A stretch of 26,200 bases of DNA from an uncultured Oscillospiraceae bacterium (GTDB lineage Bacteria > Bacillota > Clostridia > Oscillospirales > Acutalibacteraceae), in assembly GCA_900540295.1 (NCBI GenBank), contig UQFM01000017.1, positions 1 to 26,200 on the forward strand, in the 5' to 3' direction. The position numbers and the translations under genes are program-made. Below, in pieces: positions 17,086 to 24,275 of the stretch (the stretch's first letter is position 1; each line of letters opens with the position of its first letter). The notes under the pieces are model-generated. The model saw only the letters and a program-made list of their open reading frames with translations. It had not been told where the DNA came from and searched no databases.

Positions 17086-19479
17086 ATGGCTGTTTTACAT
17101 CCGCATTTGACCGTGAAAACCCGTGCGGCAGTGCCGCAGGAAAACTGTGTTACCGTGGGGTGCACACGTGTCTCGGTGCTCCTGCCGCAGGTCATCCGCA
17201 TCGAATTCGACAAGCAAAAAGCCTTTACAGATATGCCGACGCAAAGTATTTGGTACCGTGATTTCGGAAAAACGGATTTTACGCATCAGCTTGCAAACAA
17301 TCGGTTAAAACTGCAAACCGAACAGGCGGAATTTACGGTGAACACCGCAAACGGGAAGCTGATTTCCGTCAGGCTGGACGGCAGAACCGTCCGCCCGAAT
17401 CCGCGTAACAATTTAAAAGGCACGGCACGCACACTGGACGGCACATTCGGTCCGATACCGCTGAAGGACGGCGTTGTTTCCAAAGACGGCGTTGCACTGC
17501 TGGATGACAGTAAATCTTTGATTTTACAGGATGACGGTATGGTCGCGGCACGGGAAAGCGCGGAACAGGATATATATGTGTTCGCCTTCGGTGAAAATCA
17601 CATCGGGGCGGTGCAGGCGCTTTTACAGCTGACAGGCGAAATTCCGCTCGTACCGCGCTTTGTGCTCGGCAACTGGTGGAGCCGCTATTATCCGTACAGC
17701 CAGTCGGAATATGAAAATCTGATGCTGGAATTCGCGCGCAAGGAAATTCCGCTGACGGTGGCGACCATTGACATGGATTGGCATTGGGTGGATTTGAAAA
17801 AGCATTTTTCGGGCAATTACAACAAGAACGCGTGGGGCGGTACGGGCGGCTGGACGGGTTACAGCTGGAATACGGATTTGTTCCCCGACCCGAAAGGCTT
17901 TTTACGGTTTTTACATGAGCAGGGTTTAAAAACCACACTGAATCTGCATCCTGCGGCGGGCTTCCGCGATTTTGAGGATTGCTATGCGGCAATGGCGAAA
18001 GCCATGGGCATAGACCCCTCGAAAAAAGAAACGGTGGAATTTGATATTGCCGATGCGAAATTCATCAACAATTATTTGGATATCGGCCACCATCCGCATG
18101 AAGAAAACGGTGTGGATTTCTGGTGGATGGACTGGCAGCAGGGCACAAAGAGTAAAGTGAAAGGGCTTGACCCCTTGTGGTCGCTGAATCATTATCATTA
18201 TTTGGACAGCGGCAGAGATACGCGCCGTCCGCTGCTGCTCTCGCGCTATGCGGGCATCGGCTCTCACCGCTATCCGCTCGGCTTTTCGGGCGATACGTCC
18301 ATGAATTGGAAGGTACTGCGGTTTCAGCCGTACTTTACCGTCACGGCGGCAAACTGCGGGTATACGTGGTGGAGCCACGACATCGGCGGGCATCACTTCG
18401 GCGAACACAGCGATGAACTGTATATCCGCTGGGTGCAGTTCGGCGTGTTTTCCCCGATTCTGCGGCTGCATTCCACGCAAAACGATTTGTTCGGCAAAGA
18501 GCCGTGGAACTATTCGTGGACGGCGGAGCATCTGGTGACGGAAGCGCTTCGTCTGCGCCACAGCCTGATTCCGTATATTTATTCGATGAATTACCGTTCG
18601 CACACTGAAGGGCGTGCGCTTTGCGAGCCGCTTTACTACACCTGCCCCGAAGCACAGGCGGCATACGACTGCAAAAACGGCTATATGTTCGGTTCCGAGC
18701 TGTTGGTGTGTCCCGTCACAAGCAAATGCGACAAACACACGAAGCGTGCCGAAACCGCCGTTTATCTGCCCGAAGGGCGCTGGACAAATTTCTTCACGGG
18801 CGAAATTTATGAGGGCGGCAAAACCGTGCATGTGCACAGCGATTTAAACACCTTGCCCGTTTTTGCGAAAAGCGGTGCGATTGTGCCGATGGCGCAGGAT
18901 AAAGGCAACGGGGCGGGGAATCCCGAAAATCTGCTTTTACGCGTGTACCGCGGGGACAATGTGTTCACGCTGTATGAGGACGACGGCGAAACCAAGGCTT
19001 ATGAAAACGGCGAGCAGAGCTTTACAAAATGCACCTTGCGCGAATCCGGCCGTACCGTAACATTTACCTGCGACGGTACGGCAAAGCAAGCGTATTTGCC
19101 TGAAAAACGCCGATTCACCCTACAATTTGCCGACATTGTTGCGGCAAAAACCGTGCAGGTGTCCGCGGGCGGCGCACCGTGCGCATTTGAAATGACACAA
19201 AGTCCCGAACAGGGTGTAACGGTTACACTGTCTGCACAGCCCGTGGGCGCAGAATTTTCCGTGACCTTAGAAGGCGTTACCGTGCGCGAAAATCCGCTGT
19301 ACAGCGAGCGTATCCGCAAAATTCTGACGCTTTGCAATGCAAACAACAGTAAAAAGAGTGCAACCTACCAAGGGCTGAAAGGCAAACAAACGCGTGAAGC
19401 CGCCGTTGCCGCCGCCAAACGTGTGAAAAACCGCAAAGTGCGGGCATGGCTGTTGGAAGTCCTGTGCGATATGGCGTAA
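17086..19479 (+). CDS. GH31 family glycoside hydrolase
   Basis: The 797-residue protein is a GH31 retaining alpha-glycosidase. Key motifs are TVATIDMDWHWVD, GLKTTLNLHPA, DFWWMDWQQG with nucleophile Asp349, LLSRYAGIGSHRYPLGFSGDT with acid/base Asp403, and WWSHDIGGH. The WW.DWQQG form marks a GH31 branch whose characterised members include alpha-N-acetylgalactosaminidases, but I cannot confirm that specificity here. After the usual C-terminal beta domains there is an extra ~55-residue basic helical tail (KGKQTREAAVAAAKRVKNRKVRAW is its core region) not typical of the family. No signal peptide is present. GGGGAGG precedes the ATG. With the GH36-like neighbour it suggests stepwise intracellular removal of terminal alpha-linked sugars, possibly GalNAc/Gal. 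Confidence 0.88.
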   Translation: MAVLHPHLTVKTRAAVPQENCVTVGCTRVSVLLPQVIRIEFDKQKAFTDMPTQSIWYRDFGKTDFTHQLANNRLKLQTEQAEFTVNTANGKLISVRLDGRTVRPNPRNNLKGTARTLDGTFGPIPLKDGVVSKDGVALLDDSKSLILQDDGMVAARESAEQDIYVFAFGENHIGAVQALLQLTGEIPLVPRFVLGNWWSRYYPYSQSEYENLMLEFARKEIPLTVATIDMDWHWVDLKKHFSGNYNKNAWGGTGGWTGYSWNTDLFPDPKGFLRFLHEQGLKTTLNLHPAAGFRDFEDCYAAMAKAMGIDPSKKETVEFDIADAKFINNYLDIGHHPHEENGVDFWWMDWQQGTKSKVKGLDPLWSLNHYHYLDSGRDTRRPLLLSRYAGIGSHRYPLGFSGDTSMNWKVLRFQPYFTVTAANCGYTWWSHDIGGHHFGEHSDELYIRWVQFGVFSPILRLHSTQNDLFGKEPWNYSWTAEHLVTEALRLRHSLIPYIYSMNYRSHTEGRALCEPLYYTCPEAQAAYDCKNGYMFGSELLVCPVTSKCDKHTKRAETAVYLPEGRWTNFFTGEIYEGGKTVHVHSDLNTLPVFAKSGAIVPMAQDKGNGAGNPENLLLRVYRGDNVFTLYEDDGETKAYENGEQSFTKCTLRESGRTVTFTCDGTAKQAYLPEKRRFTLQFADIVAAKTVQVSAGGAPCAFEMTQSPEQGVTVTLSAQPVGAEFSVTLEGVTVRENPLYSERIRKILTLCNANNSKKSATYQGLKGKQTREAAVAAAKRVKNRKVRAWLLEVLCDMA

Positions 19480-19525
19480 TGCATATATTGCAGAAATTTT
19501 AAGCATGCATCTCTTCATAACTTAA

Positions 19526-19559
19526 CGCCCCGCCGCAGGAATCACTCTGCGGCGGGGCG
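19526..19559. repeat. Strong GC-rich hairpin after the GH31 gene
   Basis: A perfect 13-bp inverted repeat of almost only G and C (19526-19538 and 19547-19559) has an 8-base loop. Neither side has a T tract, so it is not a standard intrinsic terminator. It may still end or protect the glycosidase mRNA. The rest of the 282-base gap up to glyS contains only the glyS promoter and leader. Confidence 0.75.
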
Positions 19560-19616
19560 AAGTGCAGAGCGGCGAATGCAATCTGTATTCAAAAATAAAC
19601 TTTTTGTTGTATTTCA

Positions 19617-19647
19617 GAGATTTACTTGTCAAAATGTTAGAAATCTC
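19617..19647. repeat. Inverted repeat upstream of the glyS promoter
   Basis: GAGATTT (19617-19623) and AAATCTC (19641-19647) form a 7-bp inverted repeat with a 17-base spacer. It ends one base before the -35 box, so it could be a regulator site. The spacing suits protein binding more than an RNA hairpin, as it lies upstream of the transcript start. Confidence 0.35.
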
Positions 19648-19648
19648 C

Positions 19649-19677
19649 TTGACATATCTTTTAGAATAAGCTAAAAT
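19649..19677 (+). promoter_or_regulatory. Strong vegetative promoter of glyS
   Basis: TTGACA (19649-19654) and TAAAAT (19672-19677) have a 17-base spacer, close to the full consensus. The ~75-base leader contains a small hairpin (ACAGTT-GAT-AACTGT, 19691-19705) and an AGAAAGGG site before the ATG. There is no T-box motif, which is often found ahead of Firmicute aminoacyl-tRNA synthetase genes. Confidence 0.85.
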
Positions 19678-19761
19678 TTTACTTTAGAAGACAGTTGATA
19701 ACTGTATAAAAACAGGCATTTTCAACCGTGTGCGGAAAAGAGAAAAGAAAGGGCATAACTT

Positions 19762-21141
19762 ATGAAAAATACAGATAAAACGATGGAAAAAATCGTTGCG
19801 CTTTGCAAAAACAGAGGCTTTATTTTCCCCGGCAGTGATATTTACGGCGGACTTGCGAATACTTGGGACTACGGTCCTTTGGGCGCACGCCTTAAAAATA
19901 ATGTAAAAGATACCTGGAGAAAGCGTTTCATTCAGGAGCGTAAAAACAGCTACGAAGTCGATGCGGACATTTTGATGCATCCGCGCGTGTGGGAAGCGAG
20001 CGGTCACGTGGCTTCGTTCTCCGACCCGCTTTTGGACTGCAAGGAGTGCAAAATGCGCCACCGCGCCGACAATCTGATTGACGATTTTGATTCCGAAGCG
20101 CATGCCGACGGCATGACCAAAGAGGAAATGTTCCAATATATCAAGGACCACAGCATTCCCTGCCCGAACTGCGGCAAGCACAACTTTACCGATATCCGCG
20201 AATTCAATCTGATGTTTCAAACGTTCCGCGGGGTTACAAACAACAGCAAGAGCGTGATTTATCTGCGCCCCGAAAATGCGCAGGGCGAATATGTCAATTT
20301 CCTGAATGTACAGCGCACCATGCGTGCAAAGCTGCCGTTTTCTATCGGTCAAATCGGTAAGGCGTTCCGCAATGAAATTACGCCCGGTAACTTTACATTC
20401 CGCACCATTGAATTTGAGCAAATGGAATTCCAGACCTTCTGCAAAGAGGGGACGGATACCGATTTGTATGACTATTTTAAGGCTTACGGCAAGCAGTATT
20501 TTGAGGATTTGGGTCTACCCGCAGAGCATCTGCGCTTCCATGACCACGAAAAGCTGGCGCACTATGCGAAAGCGGCGTGCGATATTGAATTTCTGTTCCC
20601 GTTCGGCTGGGGCGAAATCAACGGTACGCACAACCGCACGAACTTCGACTTGACGAGACATCAGGAATACAGCGGGCAGAAGATGGATTATCTCGACCCC
20701 GAAACCAACGAGAAATTCATTCCGTTTATCATTGAATCCACCTACGGGTTGGACAGAACCGTGCTGGCACTGCTCTGCGAGGCGTATGATGAGGAAGTCA
20801 TTGACGCCGAAAAGAACGACACGCGCGTGGTTCTGCATCTGAACCCCGTAGTCGCGCCCTATAAAGCGGCGGTTCTGCCTCTTTCCAAGAAGCTTTCGGA
20901 AAAAGCGATGCCTGTTTTCGAATCACTTTCCAAAAAGTTTATGGTAGATTTCGATGAAACAGGTTCCATCGGCAAACGCTACCGCCGTCAGGACGAAATC
21001 GGCACACCGTTCTGCATTACCTATGACTTTGAGAGTGAAACAGACGGCTGTGTAACCGTGCGTGACCGCGATACAATGGAACAGGTGCGCGTGCCGATAG
21101 ACGCTTTGGTAGGTTTGCTCTCGGAAAAAATAGAATTTTGA
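19762..21141 (+). CDS. glyS: Glycyl-tRNA synthetase, single-chain alpha2 class II
   Basis: At 459 residues this is the normal length for the alpha2 (archaeal/eukaryotic-like) glycine-tRNA ligase found in many Firmicutes, rather than the GlyQ/GlyS tetramer. It charges tRNA-Gly with glycine using ATP. Visible landmarks are the N-terminal GFIFPGSDIYGGLANTWDYGPLG, cysteine pairs in LDCKECKMRH and CPNCGKHNF, motif 2 in FRNEITPGNFTFRTIEFEQME, and motif 3 in ESTYGLDRTVLALL. The anticodon-binding domain occupies the C-terminal ~110 residues (VAPYKAAVLPLSKK, IGKRYRRQDEIGTPFC). It has its own strong promoter. A lipid kinase gene follows 17 bases downstream. Confidence 0.97.
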   Translation: MKNTDKTMEKIVALCKNRGFIFPGSDIYGGLANTWDYGPLGARLKNNVKDTWRKRFIQERKNSYEVDADILMHPRVWEASGHVASFSDPLLDCKECKMRHRADNLIDDFDSEAHADGMTKEEMFQYIKDHSIPCPNCGKHNFTDIREFNLMFQTFRGVTNNSKSVIYLRPENAQGEYVNFLNVQRTMRAKLPFSIGQIGKAFRNEITPGNFTFRTIEFEQMEFQTFCKEGTDTDLYDYFKAYGKQYFEDLGLPAEHLRFHDHEKLAHYAKAACDIEFLFPFGWGEINGTHNRTNFDLTRHQEYSGQKMDYLDPETNEKFIPFIIESTYGLDRTVLALLCEAYDEEVIDAEKNDTRVVLHLNPVVAPYKAAVLPLSKKLSEKAMPVFESLSKKFMVDFDETGSIGKRYRRQDEIGTPFCITYDFESETDGCVTVRDRDTMEQVRVPIDALVGLLSEKIEF

Positions 21142-21158
21142 GTTGAGAGGTACGGGTT

Positions 21159-22130
21159 ATGGCACAGGCAAACAGTAAAAAAATGCTTCTGGTGGTAAAT
21201 CCCGTTTCGGGCAAAAAACTTGCCAAGCAATATATGATGCGGATGATAAACCGCTTTGACCAGGCGGGCTATAATGTGACTGCCTGTTGTACGCAAATCA
21301 ACAAAAATGCGTATGACATCGTCAAAAACCGCGGTAAAGAATTTGACATTGTGGTTTGCTGCGGCGGCGACGGTACGCTCAAAGAAACCGTTTGCGGCAT
21401 TATGGAGCTGGGGCTGGAGATTCCCGTCGGGTATTTGCCGATGGGTTCCACAAATGATTTTGCAAAATCCATGAATATTCCGACCGATGTGTTCGAAGCG
21501 GTAGAGGCGATTGTCAACGGCGAGCCGAAGCCTGTGGATATCGGTAAATTTGGGGATGAAAACTTCATTTATGTTGCGGGATTCGGCAACTTCACGGCAA
21601 TTTCATACTCGGCAAACCAAAAAATCAAAAATGTTATCGGCAAAAACGCTTACTATTTGCAGGCGGTAAAGGATTTCTTCCGCATGAAGCCGTATCATGC
21701 ACGTGTGGAAGCGGACGGCGAATTTTTTGAAGGCGATTATTTTTACGGCGCGGCGTCCAATTCCTATTCCGTCGGCGGTATGCCCGTACTGCATAATATG
21801 GGTGTGGAGTTTGACGATGGTCTGCACGAATTGGTGCTTGTGGAAATGTTTAAAAATCCCGCGGAGCTTTTACGCCTTGCCAATGATATGGTACATAAAA
21901 CCGTGGCGGACAATCCGAATGTTGTCATTCGCCATTGCAAGCATATCAAATTTATGTTTGATGAACCGACGCCGTTCACCTTAGACGGAGAATTCGGTGG
22001 CGAGTATTTGGAAGTTGAAGCACATTCTTTGAAACACGCTGTAAATATCATGACGCAAAAACCCGAATGGGTTTCCCTTTCGGATGCGGATACGCAGGAT
22101 TTTGTAACCGAAGAACTGCATGCGGAATAA
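21159..22130 (+). CDS. YegS/BmrU-type diacylglycerol kinase family lipid kinase
   Basis: The 323-residue protein has the DAGK catalytic fold: LLVVNPVSGKK at the start, the nucleotide-binding GGDGTLKE at about residues 69-76 and PMGSTNDFAKS at about 98-108, then a C-terminal beta domain ending with FTLDGEFGGEYLEVEA. The family phosphorylates lipids such as diacylglycerol, recycling it into phosphatidic acid in Gram-positives. BmrU/YegS relatives have broader or unknown substrates. It is soluble or membrane-peripheral. A GAGAGG site precedes the ATG. It is probably cotranscribed with glyS, a juxtaposition with no obvious functional reason, and ends at a strong terminator. Confidence 0.92.
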   Translation: MAQANSKKMLLVVNPVSGKKLAKQYMMRMINRFDQAGYNVTACCTQINKNAYDIVKNRGKEFDIVVCCGGDGTLKETVCGIMELGLEIPVGYLPMGSTNDFAKSMNIPTDVFEAVEAIVNGEPKPVDIGKFGDENFIYVAGFGNFTAISYSANQKIKNVIGKNAYYLQAVKDFFRMKPYHARVEADGEFFEGDYFYGAASNSYSVGGMPVLHNMGVEFDDGLHELVLVEMFKNPAELLRLANDMVHKTVADNPNVVIRHCKHIKFMFDEPTPFTLDGEFGGEYLEVEAHSLKHAVNIMTQKPEWVSLSDADTQDFVTEELHAE

Positions 22131-22145
22131 AAAAGATAGAATATA

Positions 22146-22186
22146 AAAATCCCCTCTGTGTTGAATTTAAACACAGAGGGGATTTT
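22146..22186. terminator. Bidirectional intrinsic terminator
   Basis: A perfect 17-bp inverted repeat (22146-22162 and 22170-22186) has a 7-base loop, with AAAA and TTTT at the outer ends. It separates the lipid kinase gene from the convergent gene ending at 22196. Confidence 0.93.
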
Positions 22187-22195
22187 CTGTTTGCT

Positions 22196-23182
22196 TTATG
22201 CCGCAGTCGGTACGGGCTTGATTGCATTGTTTTGCAATTCCCGCTCAATTTCATCGGCGCGGTCATACATCCCGAGCGATTCACAGAAATCGTAATATTC
22301 CTTTAAATTCATGCGGCGTTCTTCGTCATCCTCGGCAATTTCAATCAGCGCGTCGAAAGCGCGCAGTGTGACCTGTTTTTGTTCATCGGTCAATTCAAAA
22401 TAGTCGGTTTCTACAAAGTTCGCAAACGCATAGGAATCCATATAGTATTCGCCGGACGGCGAATATTCCGCCATTTTCTGCGTAAACACGGAAACATATT
22501 TGTCGTACTGCTCGTTTTGCAGTAACAGATACAGCCAATCCGCCATCAGCTGATTGTATGCCGCGCGGCTGTTGTCGTAGTAATCGACACATTCCGCACT
22601 GTCAAAGGCGCGGTAAAACGCTTTGGTGTCATTCAGGGCAATGGCAAAATATTTTTCGGCGGTCTGCGTGTCGTCAAGCGACGCGATGGTGTTGTCGTAA
22701 ATATCGCAGGCGTCAATCAAATCGGCAAGATTGCCGCTTTGCTCGTAAGCTTCAATCTTTTTGTCGGGGGACTGCAATAAGGTTGAAGCGATTGCTATTC
22801 CGAAAAGCAGTAGATTTATCCCGAATACACAGGCTATGACAATCGCAACGGTTTTGCCGACGCTTTTTTTCTTCGGCGGCTGACCGGGTGCATACGGCTG
22901 TACAGGGTATTGCGGCTGACCGTACATCGGCGGGGCTTGCGGCGGATACTGCGGCTGTGCGTAATTTCCCTGCGGCGGATACTGTGTGTTTGCATAGCCG
23001 TTCGGCGGGTACATTGGCTGCTGCGGCGGATATTGCGGCTGCGTTTGCCCGAAAGACGGTGCTTGTGTAAATGCAGGCGCGTCCGACGTGCGGCTGTCCC
23101 ATTTGTGTTCGGGCGGGTCCTGCAAAGGCTGCGGCGCACTGCCGCTGTAGCTTGTGTAGATATCCTCTTTTTGCTCTCTCAT
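22196..23182 (-). CDS. Proline-rich single-pass membrane protein, function unknown
   Basis: This 328-residue protein has three parts. Residues 1-103 are rich in Pro, Gln and Tyr with repeats of the YPPQ type (YPPQQ, YPPQG, YPPQA, QYPVQP). A KKK stop signal leads into one membrane helix at about 109-136. Residues 137-328 are acidic and helical, with spaced aromatic and alanine residues (AEKYFAIALND, YYDNSRAAYNQLMADWLYLLL), suggesting a TPR-like bundle outside the cell. The cytoplasmic proline-rich tail may be a flexible binding platform. The ATG at 23182 has no good ribosome binding site: the best purine-rich site lies ~35 bases upstream, beyond an 8-bp hairpin. I do not recognise a family. 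It has a strong promoter and is transcribed alone. Confidence 0.8.
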   Translation of the reverse strand: MREQKEDIYTSYSGSAPQPLQDPPEHKWDSRTSDAPAFTQAPSFGQTQPQYPPQQPMYPPNGYANTQYPPQGNYAQPQYPPQAPPMYGQPQYPVQPYAPGQPPKKKSVGKTVAIVIACVFGINLLLFGIAIASTLLQSPDKKIEAYEQSGNLADLIDACDIYDNTIASLDDTQTAEKYFAIALNDTKAFYRAFDSAECVDYYDNSRAAYNQLMADWLYLLLQNEQYDKYVSVFTQKMAEYSPSGEYYMDSYAFANFVETDYFELTDEQKQVTLRAFDALIEIAEDDEERRMNLKEYYDFCESLGMYDRADEIERELQNNAIKPVPTAA

Positions 23183-23193
23183 ACTTGTTTTTC

Positions 23194-23215
23194 TGCAATG
23201 TATTCACACATTGCA
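23194..23215 (-). repeat. Hairpin between the ribosome binding site and start codon
   Basis: TGCAATGT (23194-23201) and ACATTGCA (23208-23215) form a perfect 8-bp stem with a 6-base loop. On the - strand mRNA it lies between GGAGAAAGGAAA and the ATG at 23182, where it could bring the two closer together or control access. Confidence 0.6.
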
Positions 23216-23248
23216 TTTTCCTTTCTCCCGATTCCGCCCTCCGCTTTC

Positions 23249-23277
23249 ATACTACAAGATTTTTTTCCAATCGTCAA
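23249..23277 (-). promoter_or_regulatory. Promoter of the proline-rich membrane protein gene
   Basis: On the - strand, TTGACG (23277-23272) and TAGTAT (23254-23249) are 17 bases apart, close to consensus. The leader is about 60 bases long. Confidence 0.78.
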
Positions 23278-23297
23278 GCGGAAAAAAGCGGGATTGG

Positions 23298-23337
23298 GTT
23301 ACAGAATAATTACAAAAGTTACAAAATAATTACAAAC
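23298..23337. promoter_or_regulatory. Four TTACA direct repeats, Pho-box-like
   Basis: Two tandem 20-bp units, GTTACAGAATAATTACAAAA and GTTACAAAATAATTACAAAC, differ at two bases. Each has two TTACA boxes. The boxes start at 23299, 23310, 23319 and 23330, with spacings of 11, 9 and 11 bp, about one helical turn each. Such phased TT-A-A-like repeats are characteristic of OmpR/PhoB-family response regulators (B. subtilis PhoP uses TTAACA-type repeats). The array lies between divergent promoters, upstream of a broken polyphosphate polymerase gene and of the proline-rich membrane protein gene. Confidence 0.55.
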
Positions 23338-23452
23338 AAACTGTGAACGAGGTCAAAAAATATTTAAAAAGCTGTCAAATGCATAACACATTCTCCACAT
23401 AAAACCGAAAAAACCGTCTTTTACAATAGAGAAAAAAGAAAGGAGCGTGTGT

Positions 23453-23681
23453 ATGGGAAAGTCTGTTCGGACCGTGTTCAAGCGGCTGGAAAAAATATTT
23501 GCTGTCGGCATCGCAATACGAAGCCATATGCTCGGCGATGGGCGCGCATGTACAGCCTGACGAATACGGAGAATACACCATTTGCAATGTGTATTTGGAT
23601 ACGGCAAACGATGACTTGATTCGCCGTTCCGTTGAAAAACCCGTATTTAAAGAAAAACTGCGTGTCCGCAGTACGGTGTAG
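23453..23681 (+). pseudogene. VTC-type polyphosphate polymerase gene, frameshifted and truncated
   Basis: The ATG at 23453 has an ideal AAGGAG site and reads MGKSVRTVFKRLEK. The family text then continues in another frame from about 23490: KKYLLSASQYEAI, YTICNVYLDTANDDLIRRS, VEKPVFKEKLRVRS. VTC proteins have RxExKY near the start, the Y.I.N.Y.DT strand and the KEKLRLRSYG strand; the polymerase makes polyphosphate from ATP. The frame breaks in the A tract at 23490-23495: one extra A, or two lost from an A8 tract, explains it, and the latter would restore RxExKY. At the RSYG position one further T is missing, and homology stops near 23675. A complete domain needs about 240 residues, so only a third remains. 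Confidence 0.82.
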
Positions 23682-23793
23682 CTTGCATGGGCAGGGATTT
23701 TTTTAACTGGTTTCCTGCCGTTCCCCGATATGCTATGTATAAGTCAAATCTGCGTTGCATGAGCAGATAGATTACTGCCCGAAAAAAGAACAT

Positions 23794-23831
23794 AAAAAAT
23801 CTCTCCAACCTACAAAAACAGGTCTGGAGAG
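23794..23831 (-). terminator. Intrinsic terminator on the - strand
   Basis: Stem 23801-23811 with 23820-23831 has 11 base pairs, one bulge and an 8-base loop. Read on the - strand it is followed by six T residues (23799-23794). It would end transcripts from the - strand genes at 24054-26200. Confidence 0.78.
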
Positions 23832-23863
23832 TGTCTGTTAAGTCTTTTTGAGCATAGCATAAT

Positions 23864-23898
23864 CGCCCACCACACACCGTTTTTTTATATGGTGGGCG
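23864..23898. repeat. Inverted repeat in the junction region
   Basis: CGCCCACCA (23864-23872) and TGGTGGGCG (23890-23898) form a perfect 9-bp stem around a 17-base loop that contains a T7 run. It is not followed by a T tract on either side. Confidence 0.65.
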
Positions 23899-23926
23899 TT
23901 TGCCGTAAAACCTTATAAAATAGAAT

Positions 23927-23968
23927 AGAGCCAATAAACCTGTGATTGCTCACTTGTTCATCGGCTCT
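23927..23968 (-). repeat. Long imperfect hairpin, better paired as - strand RNA
   Basis: Arms 23927-23945 and 23950-23968 (19 bases each, 4-base loop) pair at 15 of 19 positions. Two of the four mismatches are A-C on the + strand and therefore U-G pairs on the - strand, giving 17 of 19. This asymmetry suggests the - strand transcript, or - strand single-stranded DNA, is the functional form. Confidence 0.6.
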
Positions 23969-24053
23969 GCGTCTGTGCGTCGGGCTCTGTGATGATATAT
24001 TGTCCTACCCGATAAATAGGGTTTTCATATCAATAGGATAAAATCATTTGTCT

Positions 24054-24275
24054 TTATCTTGGTTTTATCTCATAGTTTTTAAAAAACCACTTGACCAAAA
24101 GAATAGCGGCAATAGCTATCGATGGCAAACCCAACAGATTGTTAAAGTTTATTTCTGGAAAGAAATAATTCAAAACCATATTAAGCACAAAAAATGAACT
24201 GAAAGTTACAATCAAAATTTTCAATATAGAATTGTATTCTCCTTGTGCTTTTTCTTTTTTCGCCTGTAATTCCAC
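24054..24275 (-). CDS. Small two-helix membrane protein
   Basis: A 73-residue protein with a charged, helical N-terminus (ELQAKKEKAQGEYNS), a first hydrophobic helix (about 19-40), a short loop with Pro (FFPEINFNN) and a second helix (about 47-64), ending with a basic KNYEIKPR. The start used is GTG at 24275; it has no clear ribosome binding site, and the frame is open for eight more codons upstream without a standard start, so the true start or even intactness is uncertain. It resembles no family I can name. AT-rich codon use matches the KTR and hydrolase genes upstream, so it belongs to the same inserted segment. Confidence 0.5.
   Translation of the reverse strand: MELQAKKEKAQGEYNSILKILIVTFSSFFVLNMVLNYFFPEINFNNLLGLPSIAIAAILLVKWFFKNYEIKPR

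Larger units (their letters stand above)
23682..24053. other. Gene-free junction region with three hairpins
   Basis: I see no convincing gene in these 372 bases. The sequence changes from the GC-balanced host-like style to a more AT-rich one. Three inverted repeats lie in a row, at 23801-23831, 23864-23898 and 23927-23968, described separately. This is the presumed end of an integrated element beside the broken VTC gene. A 95-codon - strand frame over 23647-23934 spans the junction and is not credible. Confidence 0.6.

Noticed and set aside
17926..18837. 303-codon - strand frame inside the GH31 gene
   Set aside because: Antisense to the catalytic region with no start signals; a by-product of the codon bias of the real gene.
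19562..19761. Possible T-box riboswitch ahead of glyS
   Set aside because: The leader after the predicted promoter is only about 75 bases and lacks the T-box consensus and an antiterminator/terminator pair.
22752..23216. 154-codon - strand frame with a good SD, overlapping the proline-rich protein gene
   Set aside because: Its translation is low-complexity (Ala/Arg/Cys-rich) and out of frame with the protein that has a coherent membrane topology; kept only as a translation-control observation.
23490..23500. Programmed frameshift as an explanation of the VTC break
   Set aside because: The A6 tract could slip, but the gene also has a second frame problem and loses two thirds of its domain, so decay or interruption is simpler.
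23647..23934. 95-codon - strand frame over the VTC/element junction
   Set aside because: It crosses a presumed recombination junction and contains a predicted terminator hairpin; no family resemblance.
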